Origin: Gerris lacustris
Taxonomy: Eukaryota > Arthropoda > Insecta > Hemiptera > Gerridae
Length of the DNA: 64,000 bases
NCBI GenBank assembly: GCA_951217055.1
Contig: OX578283.1
Span: 65,083,228-65,147,227, forward strand
Reading direction: 5' to 3'
Below the pieces are notes generated by a model. It ran no database searches. It saw nothing but the letters and a program-made list of their open reading frames with translations, and was not told the origin of the DNA. A program made the position numbers and the translations under genes. This document shows positions 9,837 through 22,060 of this stretch, piece after piece (position 1 is the stretch's first letter; every line of letters begins with the position of its first letter).

Positions 9837-10008
9837 AGCACAATATTTCATTTATTTAAACGTTTGTTAACAATACTAAACAAAGATCTTCCTCTTCTTG
9901 TAACAGTACAAGAAGGTTATCCCAATAACGTAAACAAAAGATTAAATAAAGAAACACTAAACATCTTAGTTTGTTTATCAGTTTAACTAAAAATACTTGT
10001 ATACCTAG

Positions 10009-10682
10009 AGGTCGACCAAGAAGTCATGGAAATCTGAGGAGTGCGCTAGTGTAGTTGTTTTGGTGTAATGTATAGTCAGTTTTTAATAAAATAGACCACT
10101 ATCAAAAGACACAGTGTTGTTCTTTTTTTTTTTTTTTTTTTTTTTTTGGTTGTAGTTTTAGTCCCGTTCTTTTGTTATTAATAATTTTAGTTTTGATAAC
10201 TTATATATTTTTTAATATTTGTAACAGGCAACACTGTACCTGATAAGAAATCACTAATAAAAATATAATGGGGAAAAACAAACTAGAAATTCGCAAATAT
10301 TATTTTTATTAATTGTCATGGAGAGCAATCATTTTTATAATAACAAATACATATTAGGTTTGTTCCAACCCCGTTATTTGTAGCGTCCTTTGCATTTGCA
10401 TCATCCCGTGGATTTGTGGATCGTACAAAAATCGTTTAGGACAGTTGTGAGTAGTGACTATAATTCGTACTGTATAAAATAAACAAAACAGGAAACCTAA
10501 CAGATTGGAAACCTTCCTCTTGTTATCCGTGAGATTTGAAATAACTGCTCATGTCATACAAACTAGAAATGGGTATTGTCTTAGCCCCCGACTGTACTGA
10601 CTTCGGCAATACTCGGAAGTTCCGACTTTAAACGAAGCTATGCTTTCAGTTTCTCCCGTGTTCATGACTTCTTGGTCGACCT
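10009..10682. mobile_element. Element with perfect 20-bp TIRs
   Basis: AGGTCGACCAAGAAGTCATG at 10009-10028 faces its exact complement at 10663-10682. The 674-bp interval holds a long T tract (about 10118-10147) and no ORF of note. A single related end, AGGTCAAGCAAGAAGTTATG, lies at 36028-36047. I see no target duplication. The right flank begins TTAA and the left ends CTAG. Confidence 0.75.
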
Positions 10683-11703
10683 TTAATACAAATAATTTAT
10701 GATATAATTAACTATTTAATTAAATTTTTATTAAAAATAATTTATTATTGTGATTATTATTAATAGAAATTACTAGTTCTCTTTACTAAGTTGTTTTTGA
10801 TAATGTACCCTGTTATCACCAGTACTTTTTTACGTGAAGACTAAACCGAATTAAAAGTATCCTATTTTGTAGATTGTGAGGACACTTTGGAGATGGTATC
10901 CTACTTCGAACTTTTTTCGATTCGAACCCCTAGAAGTGGAGTTAATACTATAGTGATGCGGTGCATAAAGAACTCGCGTAGAATTGTGGTCATAATATAT
11001 ATCCGCCGTACTGCTATAATGTTGTCAATATTGCGACCAGGATAATTAATACGTGAAAACCTGACAATTACCTGAATGCAGGTTCTGTTTATTGCACTAT
11101 TAGTTTTAAATAAATCAATAATTGAAAGTATACATTTCTCATATTTTTTATAATTTTATCTTCCACTCTTTTATCATTATCACGCTAGTTAGTTTTCTTC
11201 AAGAGTTACATTAAATCAGAAATATCGCCTTTACAAAAAAATCTTGTTGTAAAATCAGATAGTGTACACATTTCGTATAAATAAATAAGGAAATAATATG
11301 TATTATGCACGGTATTTTATTTCAATGGTCGGACTCAGGCTAGACACACGTTTCGTTTAGTTTACCGACCCTCTACTAGAGTGCACTGCAAGACAACTCT
11401 TAACTTCTTCAACACACAAACTTAATAATTATTATTAATTTATTTCTAAATAAACTTTAAACAATAAAAGTATACTATTTATTTCTATAAGAGTAAGTAT
11501 AGAGATATAAGAATTCATTATTTAAGCTTGATTATATTTTTAAATTTGAGCGTTTGATTAACGTTAAATTTGAGCATTTGATTAAGCGTTTAAATTAACT
11601 GTTGAGTAAGTGATTAATGATCTCGGTTAAAATTCTGAAATTCTGAGGGAAATTTCGTAGACTACATTTTACTGACCTCTTTTAACTTGTCTTTCGTAGG
11701 TAT
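10683..11703. other. AT-rich sequence, no gene seen
   Basis: A short imperfect doublet, AAATTTGAGCRTTTGATTAA, at about 11540-11590. Otherwise nothing recognised. Confidence 0.5.
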
Positions 11704-12105
11704 TGAACTTTATCTATGATTGATACGAAATATTGTCATTGTATCTCTGTTTAGATTAGAAGCTTAGAGAGAGAGTGAGTCTTTACGTACTTGTATTCAT
11801 TGCGCATGCGCGTTTCTTAATACTGAAGAATTCCTCTTTATTACCGCCCTCGGTTGGTTTAAAAGAAGAATTTTTCACCTTTACGCAAGATTAGCGAGTT
11901 TGTTTACATCTAACAAAACTAATTTGCTGTTTGTAATAAATGTAACGGTATATATCGAGTTTTTAGTGAAAACCAATGAGTGATTTAAGTGATTATGACG
12001 AATATGAGGAGAATAATAAGCCTCCCGAAATAATTAATTCGGCACAAAATACAACTAATCAATTAATGCTATCTTTATCAAAAGAGAAATACCAATACTT
12101 GCATA
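11704..12105 (+). mobile_element. Family B copy 2, decayed
   Basis: Starts TTTATCTATGATTGATACG. The hairpin is degraded (GAAGAATTCCTCTTTATTAC with a poor right arm) and the ATG-proximal region carries substitutions and a stop. It ends near 12100, where family A/K-type sequence starts. This is the oldest-looking copy. Confidence 0.75.
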
Positions 12106-12673
12106 CAGGAAGATATCGGTAAAAAGGTTGTTTTCTCTATTTTAAACGGTTAGGTCGTTTAATTCATAGCAGTGTCGTTGTTGGTTTTACTAAAAAATGT
12201 TATTTGAATAAAATGTTCGTCTCATCGAATAGATGATGATAGAATTTTTTCCTGTCCTAAAATTCACATTTTAAATTTGAAGCTCACGTTTACGCGAGCA
12301 TTGCGCGCGAGCTCTTGGACGGATTACGCTGTCCAACGAACTTAGCCTGAGTTTTAGTAAAAGGAAGGTGTAAACCAAATTTCAACTAAATCGGTCAACT
12401 TTTACTCAAGTTATCGTCGGACACTTAAACGTTACACACAGACAGACAGACAGACAGACAAGATGCATATTTCGTTGAATGTAAGAAGCTCGCTTACGCT
12501 CGCTTCAATTAAGATAATGGTTCGTGAAATTGAGCGACAGAAAGACACGGGACCACAAAATGTTCCTTGATGTCTGAAATAGATTTCTGTCCAACTATTT
12601 TTGAAATCGGAGACCTAAAGAAAGTTCACAACGACCATATAGCTTCCGTTACCTTTAGTAAGCTCGGAAGCAA
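12106..12673 (-). mobile_element. Family A copy, minus strand
   Basis: The 5' hairpin is at the right end (GCTTCCG 12642-12648, CGGAAGC 12665-12671). It contains a (GACA)n run near 12440-12460 and the CGTTTACGCGAGCATTGCGCG block shared with families A and K. The left part (AGATATCGGTAAAAAGGTTG) matches family K at 31850, so it is a mosaic or an intermediate subfamily. Confidence 0.7.
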
Positions 12674-13608
12674 AAACTCATAGGAAAGTAGGTTCTTAAC
12701 GTTTTGCAATATTTATTTAATATTGAAATTTTAATATCTAATAAAAAAATTCCTTTTATCTTCAATATGTTTTAATATTATGTTTACAATTTTTTTTCTT
12801 TATATTGAGAAGAAAAAAAAAAAAAAAAAAAAATGAAGGATAGATACATGGTTGAAAAATAAAGAGATAGAGGATGAGAAAAAAATGTTGCTGTCAAGGG
12901 TATGATAAGTGGAGGATTCAGAGAAGGTTACAGTGTAGGTTTTCAAGAGCTTCCCATACAATATCTCTTGAAAATTATAGCAAGTGCCACTAGACGTTTA
13001 GAAGACAGAGTGTAAGAGCTTTCCTCTTCTACCAAATATAAGTATCAAGTATCGATCTCATGACCGTGGAACAATTCCACTTGCTCGAGAAACAATTCAT
13101 TTATAGCTGAGGGTGAATTGGATGCCAGGAGTTACATTGTATTCTAGAGCGAACTAAGAGAGTAGGCAATGTCAGCATAAAGGTAATTTACACCTGTATA
13201 TAAACCCCCAATTTTTTTTTAAATTCTACTTGTTTTTCCCTACTTTAACATGACCATTTCATCAACTAATATTATAAGTTGATATAAGTATGATACTTAT
13301 ATAATAAGCATATTATATACATATAATACACTTTTCCAACAGTTGACAAATAAAGTGGTGGTTATCGCACTCAAAATAGTACGCAAAACAGCCGATTCCT
13401 CCACTTACTACTTTACCGCACTCATTTTACTTTACCGCACTCCAGTGTTCCAACTTACGAACATAAAGAACTTAAATCTAAACAAAGATTAAATAATTCA
13501 AATTATAATAATAATGACAACTAATGATTATTTTTTAACTAACTATATGATTTATGATTTAAACACTATTATATCAAATAAAAAAAGTAAAGATAGACAA
13601 TCTAAAAC
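12674..13608. other. No gene seen; A tract at 12811-12833
   Basis: Long A run, then ordinary AT-rich sequence without recognised elements. Confidence 0.45.
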
Positions 13609-14188
13609 AAAATACACTGCCAATTAGTGTGGCTCATAGCTTCCTCGCAACCTAACATGTACTTTATTGTTATATTAACATTAAAGTTTAATTACTTTAT
13701 TGTTATATTGTTTATTGTGTAAGAACAATTAACATTTTTTAGCGATCTTTAACACTTTATAGGGGTGTCGCTGTAGGTTTTACTAAAAAATTGTATTTGA
13801 AAAAAATGTTCGTCTCATTGAATAGATAAGGTTTGATTTTTTTCCCGACTGAAAATTTCAATTTTTAATTTGAAGTTCACGTTTACGCGAGCGTTGCGCG
13901 TGAACGCTTGAACGGATAACGTTGTCCAACGAACTCGACCTGAGCATTGGTAAAATAAACATGTCTACCAAATTTCATCCAAATCGGGCAACATTTACTC
14001 AAGTTATCGTCGCACGTTTCACGATTCGTGGACACACAGACCGACAGACAGACACGGAACCAAAAATGTTCCCTGATGTCTGAAACGGATTTCTGTCTTA
14101 GGATTTTTAAAATCGGAGGCATACATTTTTTTTGTTCTCAATAGTGAACACAATGCTTCCGTTACCTTCGGTAAGCTCGGAAGCAAAA
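13609..14188 (-). mobile_element. Family A full-length copy, minus strand
   Basis: The 5' hairpin GCTTCCG...CGGAAGC is at 14155-14184. The interior includes a GACAGACAGAC tract and CGTTTACGCGAGCGTTGCG. The 3' terminus is at the left (GCTTCCTCGC as the complement of GCGAGGAAGC, then GCCACACTAATTGGCAGT read on minus), about 13612-13648. The 14122-13883 reading frame covers only repeat sequence. Confidence 0.8.
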
Positions 14189-14450
14189 ATCAAATGTGAT
14201 GAGTACCTGTTATGATGAAAAATAACAACAGCGCTTTAATCAGGCAAAAAAAAGGCAACACTGGCTATAAACAGAAGAGCTGGTTTAGTTGATATTGTAA
14301 AACCTTTTTACATGTTGATGAACACTCTATTATTTTATATTTTATTTACAGATTATAAACTAACTGTAGGAAAAATGTAATGTGCAACTCAAGCTTATAG
14401 TGTCTTTGCTGCACTCGAGAAACCTTTCTGCCCTCGCCGCACAAATACAT
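14189..14450. other. No gene seen
   Basis: Short unassigned stretch between two oppositely oriented family A copies. Confidence 0.4.
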
Positions 14451-14451
14451 T

Positions 14452-15020
14452 TTCTTACCGAAGGTAACGGATGCTATGTCTTCGAAAATATTTTATTGTC
14501 TCCGATTTCAAATATACCAAGACAGAAATCCATTTCAGACATCAGGGAACATTTTTGGTTCCATTTCTGTCTGTCTGTCGCTCTATTTTTGCGAACCAAC
14601 AATCTTAAAAACTACTTGTCCGATTTTAATGAAATTTAGATGGTAGGTCATAATTAGCCCAGTGTTGGTCCCATATAAGTTTCAACCTTTTGCACCCAAT
14701 TGTTTCTCTTCCACATGCGCACAAACATACATTGATTTACACCTAGACTTTGAAAAGTACTCATCTGATTTTTATGAAATTAAGATGGTTTGTCGAAAGT
14801 ACACTCCAGACAACCCCAGATTAATTTCAACCATCTGCGCTCCTTAAATTTTGCTAAATTTATACTTTAATTAATGTAAAAAATCAAAACAATTTTGACG
14901 GTTTTAAAAAACGGGGGGAAATAAAATAAATTTGAAAATAATAGGTTTTAATAGTATAAAATCAATAAAGTATACAAAATAGAAGTTATGTGCTACAATA
15001 ATTGACAGAGTATTTTAAAT
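14452..15020 (+). mobile_element. Family A copy, plus strand
   Basis: Enters at CTTACCGAAGGTAACGG (5' arm lost), then ATCAGGGAACATTTTTGG, GTCTGTCTGTCG, GCGAACCAACAAT, CATGCGCACAAACATAC, and a 3' terminus AGAAGTTATGTGCTACAATA with a degenerate hairpin. Reading frames at 14382-14639 and 14662-14847 are repeat sequence. Confidence 0.75.
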
Positions 15021-15956
15021 TCTATTTGCTTTCCCCTGATGCTTATATAATAAGTATATAGGTACTTATATAATAATTTTAAGCTGATGATACTAGAAGT
15101 CGACAAGCTAAACATCAACCTGTCAAAGAAGAAGAAAAAGACACATTTTATATTCGACGATTATTTGTAAATGGTACATTCTAGTTCTATAGGCTCTTGT
15201 CTATTGGAGACATTCTTGGAAATTATATAAATATGACTTTCCCTATAATTTGACAAATATATTTAGCGTTCCCACACTGGAAAATTTGCCACTACACTAC
15301 TGATATTAAAAATATTTTTCTCTTTTCTCCAGAGTCAACTAAGGAATAATAGTTTTGAGAAATACTCAGAAAAAGTATTGAAAAGTTAAGAAATTTTTAT
15401 CGATCCCGGTCAAATCTTTTCTTGATTATTTTCGCTTTTTTTTTTTTTTTTTTTTTTAATTGACTCATTAGTTTTCTAGTAGTGGACTTATACTCCATCA
15501 AGAAAGCCTGAAGTACTCTAGAAGAAAAGATCCGCTATCAGCAGAAAAATGAATTCCCTTGCTGGTAATTCCCTGGATCAATTGAGACGATAAATTCCAT
15601 TTATAACCTACAACCCTAATAAGGAATCTATTTTTTTTCTAAACGTATTGATTACTTTGCTCTTCCTTATCAAGGTTCAATAATGGACTGTATACAAGTT
15701 ATTTTTCAGGACAGTATAATATAAATGAGTTTTCTTTAGTTGTGTGACTCTGTTATAACTTTCCCTTGAAATGGCTTGTTTAAAGGAAATAAATAATCGA
15801 ATAAGATTTTAGTTGGTTAAAAACCTAAATATTACCTACATTTTTTTGTTTGAATTATTAATTTTAAACAGCAAAAGGTTACAAGTAGGATACATGAAAG
15901 ACAAAATAATAAACAAAAAGTAGACCTTGATGTGTTTTATGATAAAATTAAACAAA
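15021..15956. other. No gene seen; T tract near 15437-15458
   Basis: AT-rich, unassigned. Confidence 0.45.
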
Positions 15957-16556
15957 ATATCGGTCCGAGACAACTCAGACAAACTTTCTCATATATGAGT
16001 TCATAATTACATAGCTAATGTTTTCAATTTATTTGTTTTCGTAAGTGCGTTTAATTATTATTGAAAATTATATCAAAATTTACCATAAAAATAACTTCTA
16101 AAGGGCGGGGAATCGAACTCGAGTTCTCTCCATCCGTGTTTTAAGCTATTTTCTCCGGAACTAGATTTTTCCCGAGAAAACGGCTTATATCGTTAGATTC
16201 ATATTTAAATGGACTACATTTTAGAATTATTTCATCAAAATCGTCGGAACCGTTTTCGAGAAATAATTTTTTTTCATGTTTTTTTCAGATTTTTCGGGGG
16301 TCAGTGCCCCCAAATATGGGGCTAAAATTAATTTATCGATTTTGCCTCGGGGTATGATTTTTCAGATCGTTTAACCAAATTTCGTCAAAATCGGCCAAGT
16401 AGTATAGCCTCCAGGCGTCTGCACTGACAGACAGACAGAATTTTTTTAATAACAACTTTTTTGGACTCAGTGGACCTTAAAACGTGTAAATTCATCAAAA
16501 TCTGAAAATCGAATTTTCGTGCCATCACAATACTTTCTCTTTATATGAAAGTAAAA
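15957..16556 (-). mobile_element. Family M HINE-like copy with tRNA-like B box
   Basis: Minus orientation. The 5' hairpin is at 16531-16553 (TACTTTC...GAAAGTA), followed by TTGTGATGGC and a GTCTGTCTGTC tract. At the left end lie ACTTTCTCATATA (15983-15995), the inverted terminal sequence, and the terminal hairpin GTCCGAG-ACAA-CTCAGAC (15963-15980). Inside, GAATCGAACTC (about 16110-16120) reads on minus as GAGTTCGATTCCC, a Pol III B-box-like word conserved in all three long M copies. Confidence 0.75.
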
Positions 16557-16970
16557 ATTTCCTTTAAAAATGGATCCGGAACTGCGTCGTTTCCGAGATA
16601 TTCACAAAAACATTAAAGCGTACTACATATTAATGAATTTTAAGGATATACGCCCAAAAATGATGTTTTTTAAATGTTTTTTTGCTAATATCTCAAAAAC
16701 GAAGCTGTTCTGGATCCATGTTTACAGTTACTTTTTTTGTCCAGCGTCAAATTTCCTATAAGAACCTGAAGTATTGCGGATTCGTTCGTGCGGAAAACTT
16801 TTTTTGCTTTTGTTCTAGAATTGGTTGAAATCCTGTCCGAATAAGTTCACGCCTGGTAACATTCAATCCACCATAATTAAAATACTAGTCTGTTGATCTT
16901 AAACTTTAATTATATCATTTGAAAGCTTATGAAAACCAGAAGTTTTTCCTGAATTCGGCACACTGCTAAC
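16557..16970. other. Unassigned repeat-like sequence
   Basis: A 63-codon frame at 16570-16761 has no recognisable domain. No other structure seen. Confidence 0.4.
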
Positions 16971-16993
16971 ATCCCAGAACAAAGTTCTGGGAT
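16971..16993. repeat. Perfect 10-bp-stem hairpin
   Basis: ATCCCAGAAC-AAA-GTTCTGGGAT. It stands 34 bp before the tRNA-like fold-back and may be part of the same insertion complex. Confidence 0.6.
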
Positions 16994-17026
16994 TTCGTGG
17001 TCAATTTAAAACAAAAAAAAAAACAG

Positions 17027-17245
17027 TTTAAATCAAATTATAATTACTATTTATAAAGGGAGACAGACAGAGAAAAATAGACTTCAGCGCCGGGACTCGA
17101 ACCACGAGGGGAAGGTCCGTGGTTCGAGTCCCGGCGCTGAAGTCTATTTTTCTCTGTCTGTCTCCTTTTATAAATAGTAATTATAATTTGATTTAAATTA
17201 AAATTTAAACGTTCCGTAGTATATGAATACTACCAAAAACTTAAA
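17027..17245. mobile_element. Fold-back of a tRNA 3' half (family I)
   Basis: Arms 17027-17106 and 17118-17197 are nearly perfectly complementary around an 11-base loop. Each arm contains GGTTCGAGTCCCGGCGCTGA (or its complement), a T-arm/B-box sequence, followed by CAGACAGAG and an AATTATAATTTGAT tail. After the right arm comes AAATTTAAACGTTCCGTAGT with ACTACCAAAAA, also found at 40115 and 52910. No complete tRNA is present. Confidence 0.8.
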
Positions 17246-18314
17246 ACATTTTTTAATAAAACAGAGCTTCAAAGGTGCTTAGCAGCTAATAATTTGAAAA
17301 GCAATGAGTGATTTTAAAAGGTTTTTTTTATGTTCTTTAAAATTGCCCCTTAGCCCAATTTCTCAATATCTAATCCAGTTTTTGAGATATTAAGCAATTT
17401 TTGCGAACCACTCGGAAAAAAGAAATAAATCGATATCTCGAGAACTATTGAGAAATGGGCGTATAATTTTTGGTTGCATATGACCCGAAGAATCCGCCAG
17501 TTTCGTTACGACATTTTATCTCGAGTCACCCTATATATTATTAATATATTTTTAATCAAAATTGATTTTACTTTCTTTTATGGTTGACGTAATATAATTT
17601 GATCACAAAATTTGAGGCACTTACAAAGTTAATAGTGGACAAACGTAATTATTCGTTTAGATACCAATTTCTAATTGAAATGCAGCATTAACTAATTTAT
17701 GTTAACATTTTTTTATATTATGTTTAATTACTTTCTTATTGAATTGAATGTTATCTTGAATTTCTCTTTTAGACTCGATTTTTTTTTCTTGGATAATAAG
17801 ATTCTTTTTTTTAGAAAAGATCTGCAGGTGTAATTAGAGGCTTTTAGCAGTCGTTAAGAATACCTTATGCCTAGAATTTGTCGAGAAATTTAAAGACTCG
17901 ATTTGAGACTTAAATTGGACAATTTTACGTAATTATTACTCCCACTATATGAACAGGGAACACGGTTTACAGGCTAACACAGTCATAAGGAAAAAAAGTT
18001 AATGATCAATTAAAGGAGGGCTTAAGTCATAGCAACCATTAAGGAGAGGGGGTTAGAGGTGGTTAGAGCAAGTATTAAGGAGAGGTGTTGATATTTACTG
18101 ACGCAAAACTTGCGTTTTAAAGAAAAACGAAATATTTTGGAACTCCATAAATCTGCTGAGATAGGAGATATGCAGCTCTAGTGGAGTTCATCAAGAAAAA
18201 GTCTCCTTCTTTATTTCTCTGTTTTATCCTATTCTTTTAATGCTTTATTTTATTTGTTATTTATTCTTACCTTGGTTTTTATGGTTTTATTTTATTTATT
18301 GTTTGACTGTTTTA
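17246..18314. other. No gene seen; possible element end near 17525
   Basis: GAGTCACCCTATAT near 17524-17537 resembles a DNA-transposon terminus, but no partner end was found. The rest is AT-rich and unassigned. Confidence 0.4.
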
Positions 18315-18490
18315 TTGCTTCTGAGCTTACCTTCTGCTTCTGCTTAAGATAACGGAAGCTATAAGATTGTTCTGAAGAATGAAAATATGAAGTCTGCGAT
18401 TTCAAAAATTCCAAGACAGAAATCCGTTTCAGACATCCGGGAGAACATTTTTGGTTTCGTGTTTGTATGTCGGTCTGTCACTAAATGTTT
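18315..18490 (+). mobile_element. Family A fragment
   Basis: GCTTCTGAGCTTACC with a small internal expansion (CTTCTGCTTCTGCTTA) in the hairpin loop, AACGGAAGCTATAAG, then the CCAAGACAGAAATCCG and CATCCGGGAGAACATTTTTG words. Truncated after CGGTCTGTC. Confidence 0.7.
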
Positions 18491-19420
18491 AGGGATTTTT
18501 ATAGGATTTAGGGAAATTCACTGTTCTCGTCTTTAGAGGAGAAGCAACGAAACAATTCAATTCATATTTTGGTCTGTAAACATAGGACTACTTTTTGATT
18601 TTTTTTTTTTTTTTTTTTTCTTTTTCATTGAAACCGTTTTAATCGAATTTTTTTACACAAGGTTTTTCTTATAATGTATATTATTTAAAAGTAAAAATGA
18701 TAGGAACACTAATTCTCTTTTTAATTAAGTTGTACGAGTATCTTAGAAGTTCTATTATTAAAAAGAAAAATAATGAAATATTAGGAATATTGATGTGAAA
18801 CATATTATATACCTATATTCTTAAATACTATATTTCTGATAATTTGTTTGCTTTTCCTTTTACAGGTTTGAGTATGGCATTTCCACCTTCATTTTAGAGG
18901 TATTTTATTTAATTAATAAAATTTCTTTAATGGTAGATTTTACCTTTTATTTTTTATTTCTGTGCGGTTATATTTTTAGATATAAAATATAATATAATAT
19001 TCCTTTTTTACGTCACAACGAATACAGTATAAAAGGCTTCCTAAAATATGAGAATATTTTTATTTATGCCTTTTGAATATATATTTATTGATGCTGGATT
19101 ATTTCTGCATATTAATTATTTTGAGCGTGAATATTTAAGCATTCGTCGACTTTAATCAAGGAAGAACTTTGGTTCCAGCCCCACGAATTTTACGAATTGT
19201 ATTTTTTTCTTTTTTATATATAGTTTTTGTTCATCGTATAAATTATAATTTAATAGCGACGTTAAATTTTAAACAATAGATCCTATCAAAATAAATATAT
19301 TAAATAAATTATAAACATTAAGTTAAGTAAGATGTCCATAAATCTTTTATTTTATGATGATGATCAGGTTGATGGATTTTGCAGGTGTGAAAAAAAAACT
19401 ACAACCTGATACTTTGATGA
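18491..19420. other. AT-rich, no gene seen; T tract at about 18598-18619
   Basis: No recognised element or ORF. Confidence 0.45.
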
Positions 19421-19454
19421 TACGTTTCGACCTTGACTAAGGTCATCTTCAATC
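19421..19454 (-). other. Hammerhead/PLE-like motif
   Basis: On the minus strand: TTGAAGATG, then a perfect stem GACCTT-AGTC-AAGGTC (19429-19444), then GAAACG. The order UGAAGA, stem, GAAAC is typical of motifs in Penelope-like element terminal repeats. No reverse transcriptase is seen beside it. Confidence 0.45.
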
Positions 19455-19555
19455 ATTATTCTTTATGAAGTCCTTTTTCTTTCTTTCTGGGTGAGCTTCG
19501 TAAATTGGTCATAAGTTTAAAATTTGAATTATTTAGGAACGCAGCAGCAGTTCCG

Positions 19556-20380
19556 CCCCGCCAAGTCAAAAGGACAAAATTTCACAAAAGCTGCCAGTGT
19601 ATATATACTATAGGTGACAAACTAGGGTTTTTGAGGGTCTGCAGCGTGGAATACGTACAAGCTACCTAAATGATTTTTAATATCTTTGAAGGCCGTGTCC
19701 GAGTAGATCAAAATAAAAAAAAAAGTCGAAAAGTTTCTCCTGGCCCAACACTGTCAACTTAGATAATTATCAGCTTCTTCTCCTTGGCGGTGTGCCTGCA
19801 GTACTACCCAAAGTTAACTGGTTGTATTCCACGCATCCTCTGTAAAGAAAGTAGTATTTGCATGGGGTCATTCCTTGAAAGCTTAATTTGTATATTACTT
19901 TTTTCTATTTTATTTACTTTTTGATAATGGGAAAAGATTTACAGCAATAATCATTGTGGCATCGAGAAGAAGGGTCTTCTCGATGCCACTTTTAACAACA
20001 CTGTTAAAAGGCTTTCCTCTCCAATATGCGCCGTCATATATTAGATCTAGTTGTCTAGAACTAAGACTATGAGGTGAAAAACTATCTTTCCACACAAACC
20101 TCATGTGGCAAACGTGAAGGTGAAACAAGAAATTTTATTGGTAGATTGATAATTGGATTGGTGGTTGGTGGTGGCAAGAATTGTATTGGTTGATTGGTTG
20201 GATTGTATAGTTTTAAGAATATTAAAATTCCAGTTTCTGGAAATGGCAAGGAACACCGCCAAGGAGAAGAAGCTGATAAGTATTTAAGTTGACAGTGTTG
20301 GGTCAGGAGGAAGTGCCAACATCACTTGGCGGGACAGAAAGTTGATTTCACAACTTTTTTGGACCACAGACTTGGCGGGG
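19556..20380. mobile_element. Large inverted-repeat element, 825 bp
   Basis: CCCCGCCAAGTC at 19556-19567 faces its complement at 20369-20380. A second, inner inverted pair of about 57 bp (19739-19795 and 20256-20312) contains CAGCTTCTTCTCCTTGGCGG. The middle carries two adjacent perfect hairpins (19957-20010). A T tract follows at 20382-20405. The small frame at 19910-20128 resembles nothing known. It is probably a non-autonomous DNA transposon with compound TIRs. Confidence 0.7.
19957..20010. repeat. Twin perfect hairpins
   Basis: TGGCATCGAGAAGA-AGGG-TCTTCTCGATGCCA (19957-19988) is followed with no gap by CTTTTAACA-ACAC-TGTTAAAAG (19989-20010). Both stems are mismatch-free. Confidence 0.85.
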
Positions 20381-20521
20381 TGTTTTTTTTTTTTTTTTTT
20401 TTTTTACCACACAAGTGGTTTTTGGTCAGATATCGAATAGGTGACGATACAATTATTTTCCATACTGAAATTCCAATCATCCACTGAAATACGTATTATC
20501 CACCTTGTGGTATTATCCATC

Positions 20522-20870
20522 CTTGTGTTTTTATTAGCTTGCTTTCTTGTTTGTTTGTTTGTCCAGTACAAATCTTGCAATCGATTTTTAACTAACTTCC
20601 CGAGTAGCTAGACATTTGAAACTTTTAGATTAGCTTAGAATGCATTATTTTAATAGTTACAGCCATCTTTCAGCAAATTTTACTGTACGGAAAGTTAGTT
20701 CGGAAAAAAATCCGCAAGTTATTTTATTTGTTTTGACATATCTCATATTTACGATCTTCATTTTGACGTGTTTCAAATTTATGATTTATGATAGAAAATT
20801 TAAAAACGTAGTATATAAAAAGTTCTTTTTATCTTGTAATTATTTATTATTATATTTCTAGGCATCGCGT
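20522..20870 (+). mobile_element. Family L copy, internally deleted
   Basis: TTTTTATTAGCTTGCTTTC with a (GTTT)n run, CTAACTTCCCGAGTAGCTAG, ACGGAAAGTTAGTTCGG, and the 3' end AAAACGTAGTATATAAAAAG with terminal hairpin ATAAAAA-GTTC-TTTTTAT. About 220 bp of the interior present at 7.7 kb is missing. Confidence 0.75.
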
Positions 20871-21478
20871 GGCTCTTTCATAGAAGCGAGGGTATTGCAA
20901 TAAAATACTGAATATTAAGTAATTTATTAATCATGATGAATGTCATAGTTGAAGATAAGTGGAAGAGGGTAGTGTTAGGTAGAGTGGTGGTACTTGGTAC
21001 AACGCTCACCTTCCTAGATTAACCTATGTAACTAAACGCCTATAAGAATCTTAACCACCCGCTGTAGCTTTTAAGCTATTAGTATAAATTACTATTACTA
21101 TTAGTATAAACACTTACAGCTAACCCACCCTATAACTACAATCCGCGCAATAATTTAACAATTCAAACAGCGGAATCAAGCACAAGCCCTTGCCGAACAA
21201 GGGAACCTTCGTTTTATAGAAACGTACGATTGAATGTTTATATTAGTTAGTATTAGGAGGCTACTTACTTGGGCTGAGCGGTTCCATTGTTAACAGGTTT
21301 AAGGGGGATACCCGTCTCTAGGGGTATCTTATCAGTTGACATCACCTTCTAAACTGAAACACAATAATACATAATACATTATTAGATCATTGTATTAAAA
21401 CTATAACCATGCATATAGATAGATAGAATAACTGTAATTAAATGCAACCATTTTTTACAGTAAAATAAAAAAAACTAT
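20871..21478. other. No gene seen
   Basis: Slightly less AT-rich than its surroundings, with no ORF or repeat recognised. Confidence 0.45.
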
Positions 21479-21479
21479 T

Positions 21480-22060
21480 TTATCTACGATTGATACGAAA
21501 TATAAACATTATATCTTTGTTTAGATGCGTAGAAAGTGATTATTTACGTACTTGTATTCATTGCGCATGCGCGTCTCATAGTTCTGAAGAATTCCTCTTC
21601 TTTACCACACTAGTGCGGTAAAGAAGAGGAATTCTTCAGCTTTACGCACGATTAGTGAGTTTGTTTACATTTAACAAAACTAATTTGGTGTTCTTTTATT
21701 AAAGTAACTGTTTATATCGAGTTTTTAGTGAAAAACAATGAGTGAATCAAGTGACTTTGACGAAAATGTGGAGAATAATAATCCTCCAGAAATAATTAAT
21801 TCGGCAAAAAATACAACTAATGAATTATTGCCATCTTTATCAAGAGAGAGATACGAACTTACATACAGCAAGTTTATTTGTTTCTGTATTTATTATTTAA
21901 ATCTAACAATCGTAGATAATGTACGGTACGCAACTCGTGCGAAAACGGCATTTTGCATTGCTCGTGTGGTTTTACCACCCTCGCTATCGCTCGGGTGCAA
22001 ACTCCACACTCGCATGCAAAATGCTACTTTCCGCACTCGACGCGTAATGTACTATTACAT
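21480..22060 (+). mobile_element. Family B copy 3
   Basis: Same order as copy 1: TTATCTACGATTG end, hairpin 21586-21637, ATG at 21738, CAATCGTAGATA at 21906-21917, CpG-rich palindromic tail to GTACTATTA at 22057. The hairpin centre here is CACACTAGTGCG, so the stem is symmetrical but the tip differs from copy 1. Confidence 0.8.

Noticed and set aside
10890..10930. B-box-like word GGGTTCGAATCG on minus
   Set aside because: Single weak match without an A box or repeat context.
14155..14184. Intrinsic transcription terminator (GCTTCCG hairpin)
   Set aside because: The same hairpin heads many dispersed repeat copies and has no upstream gene.
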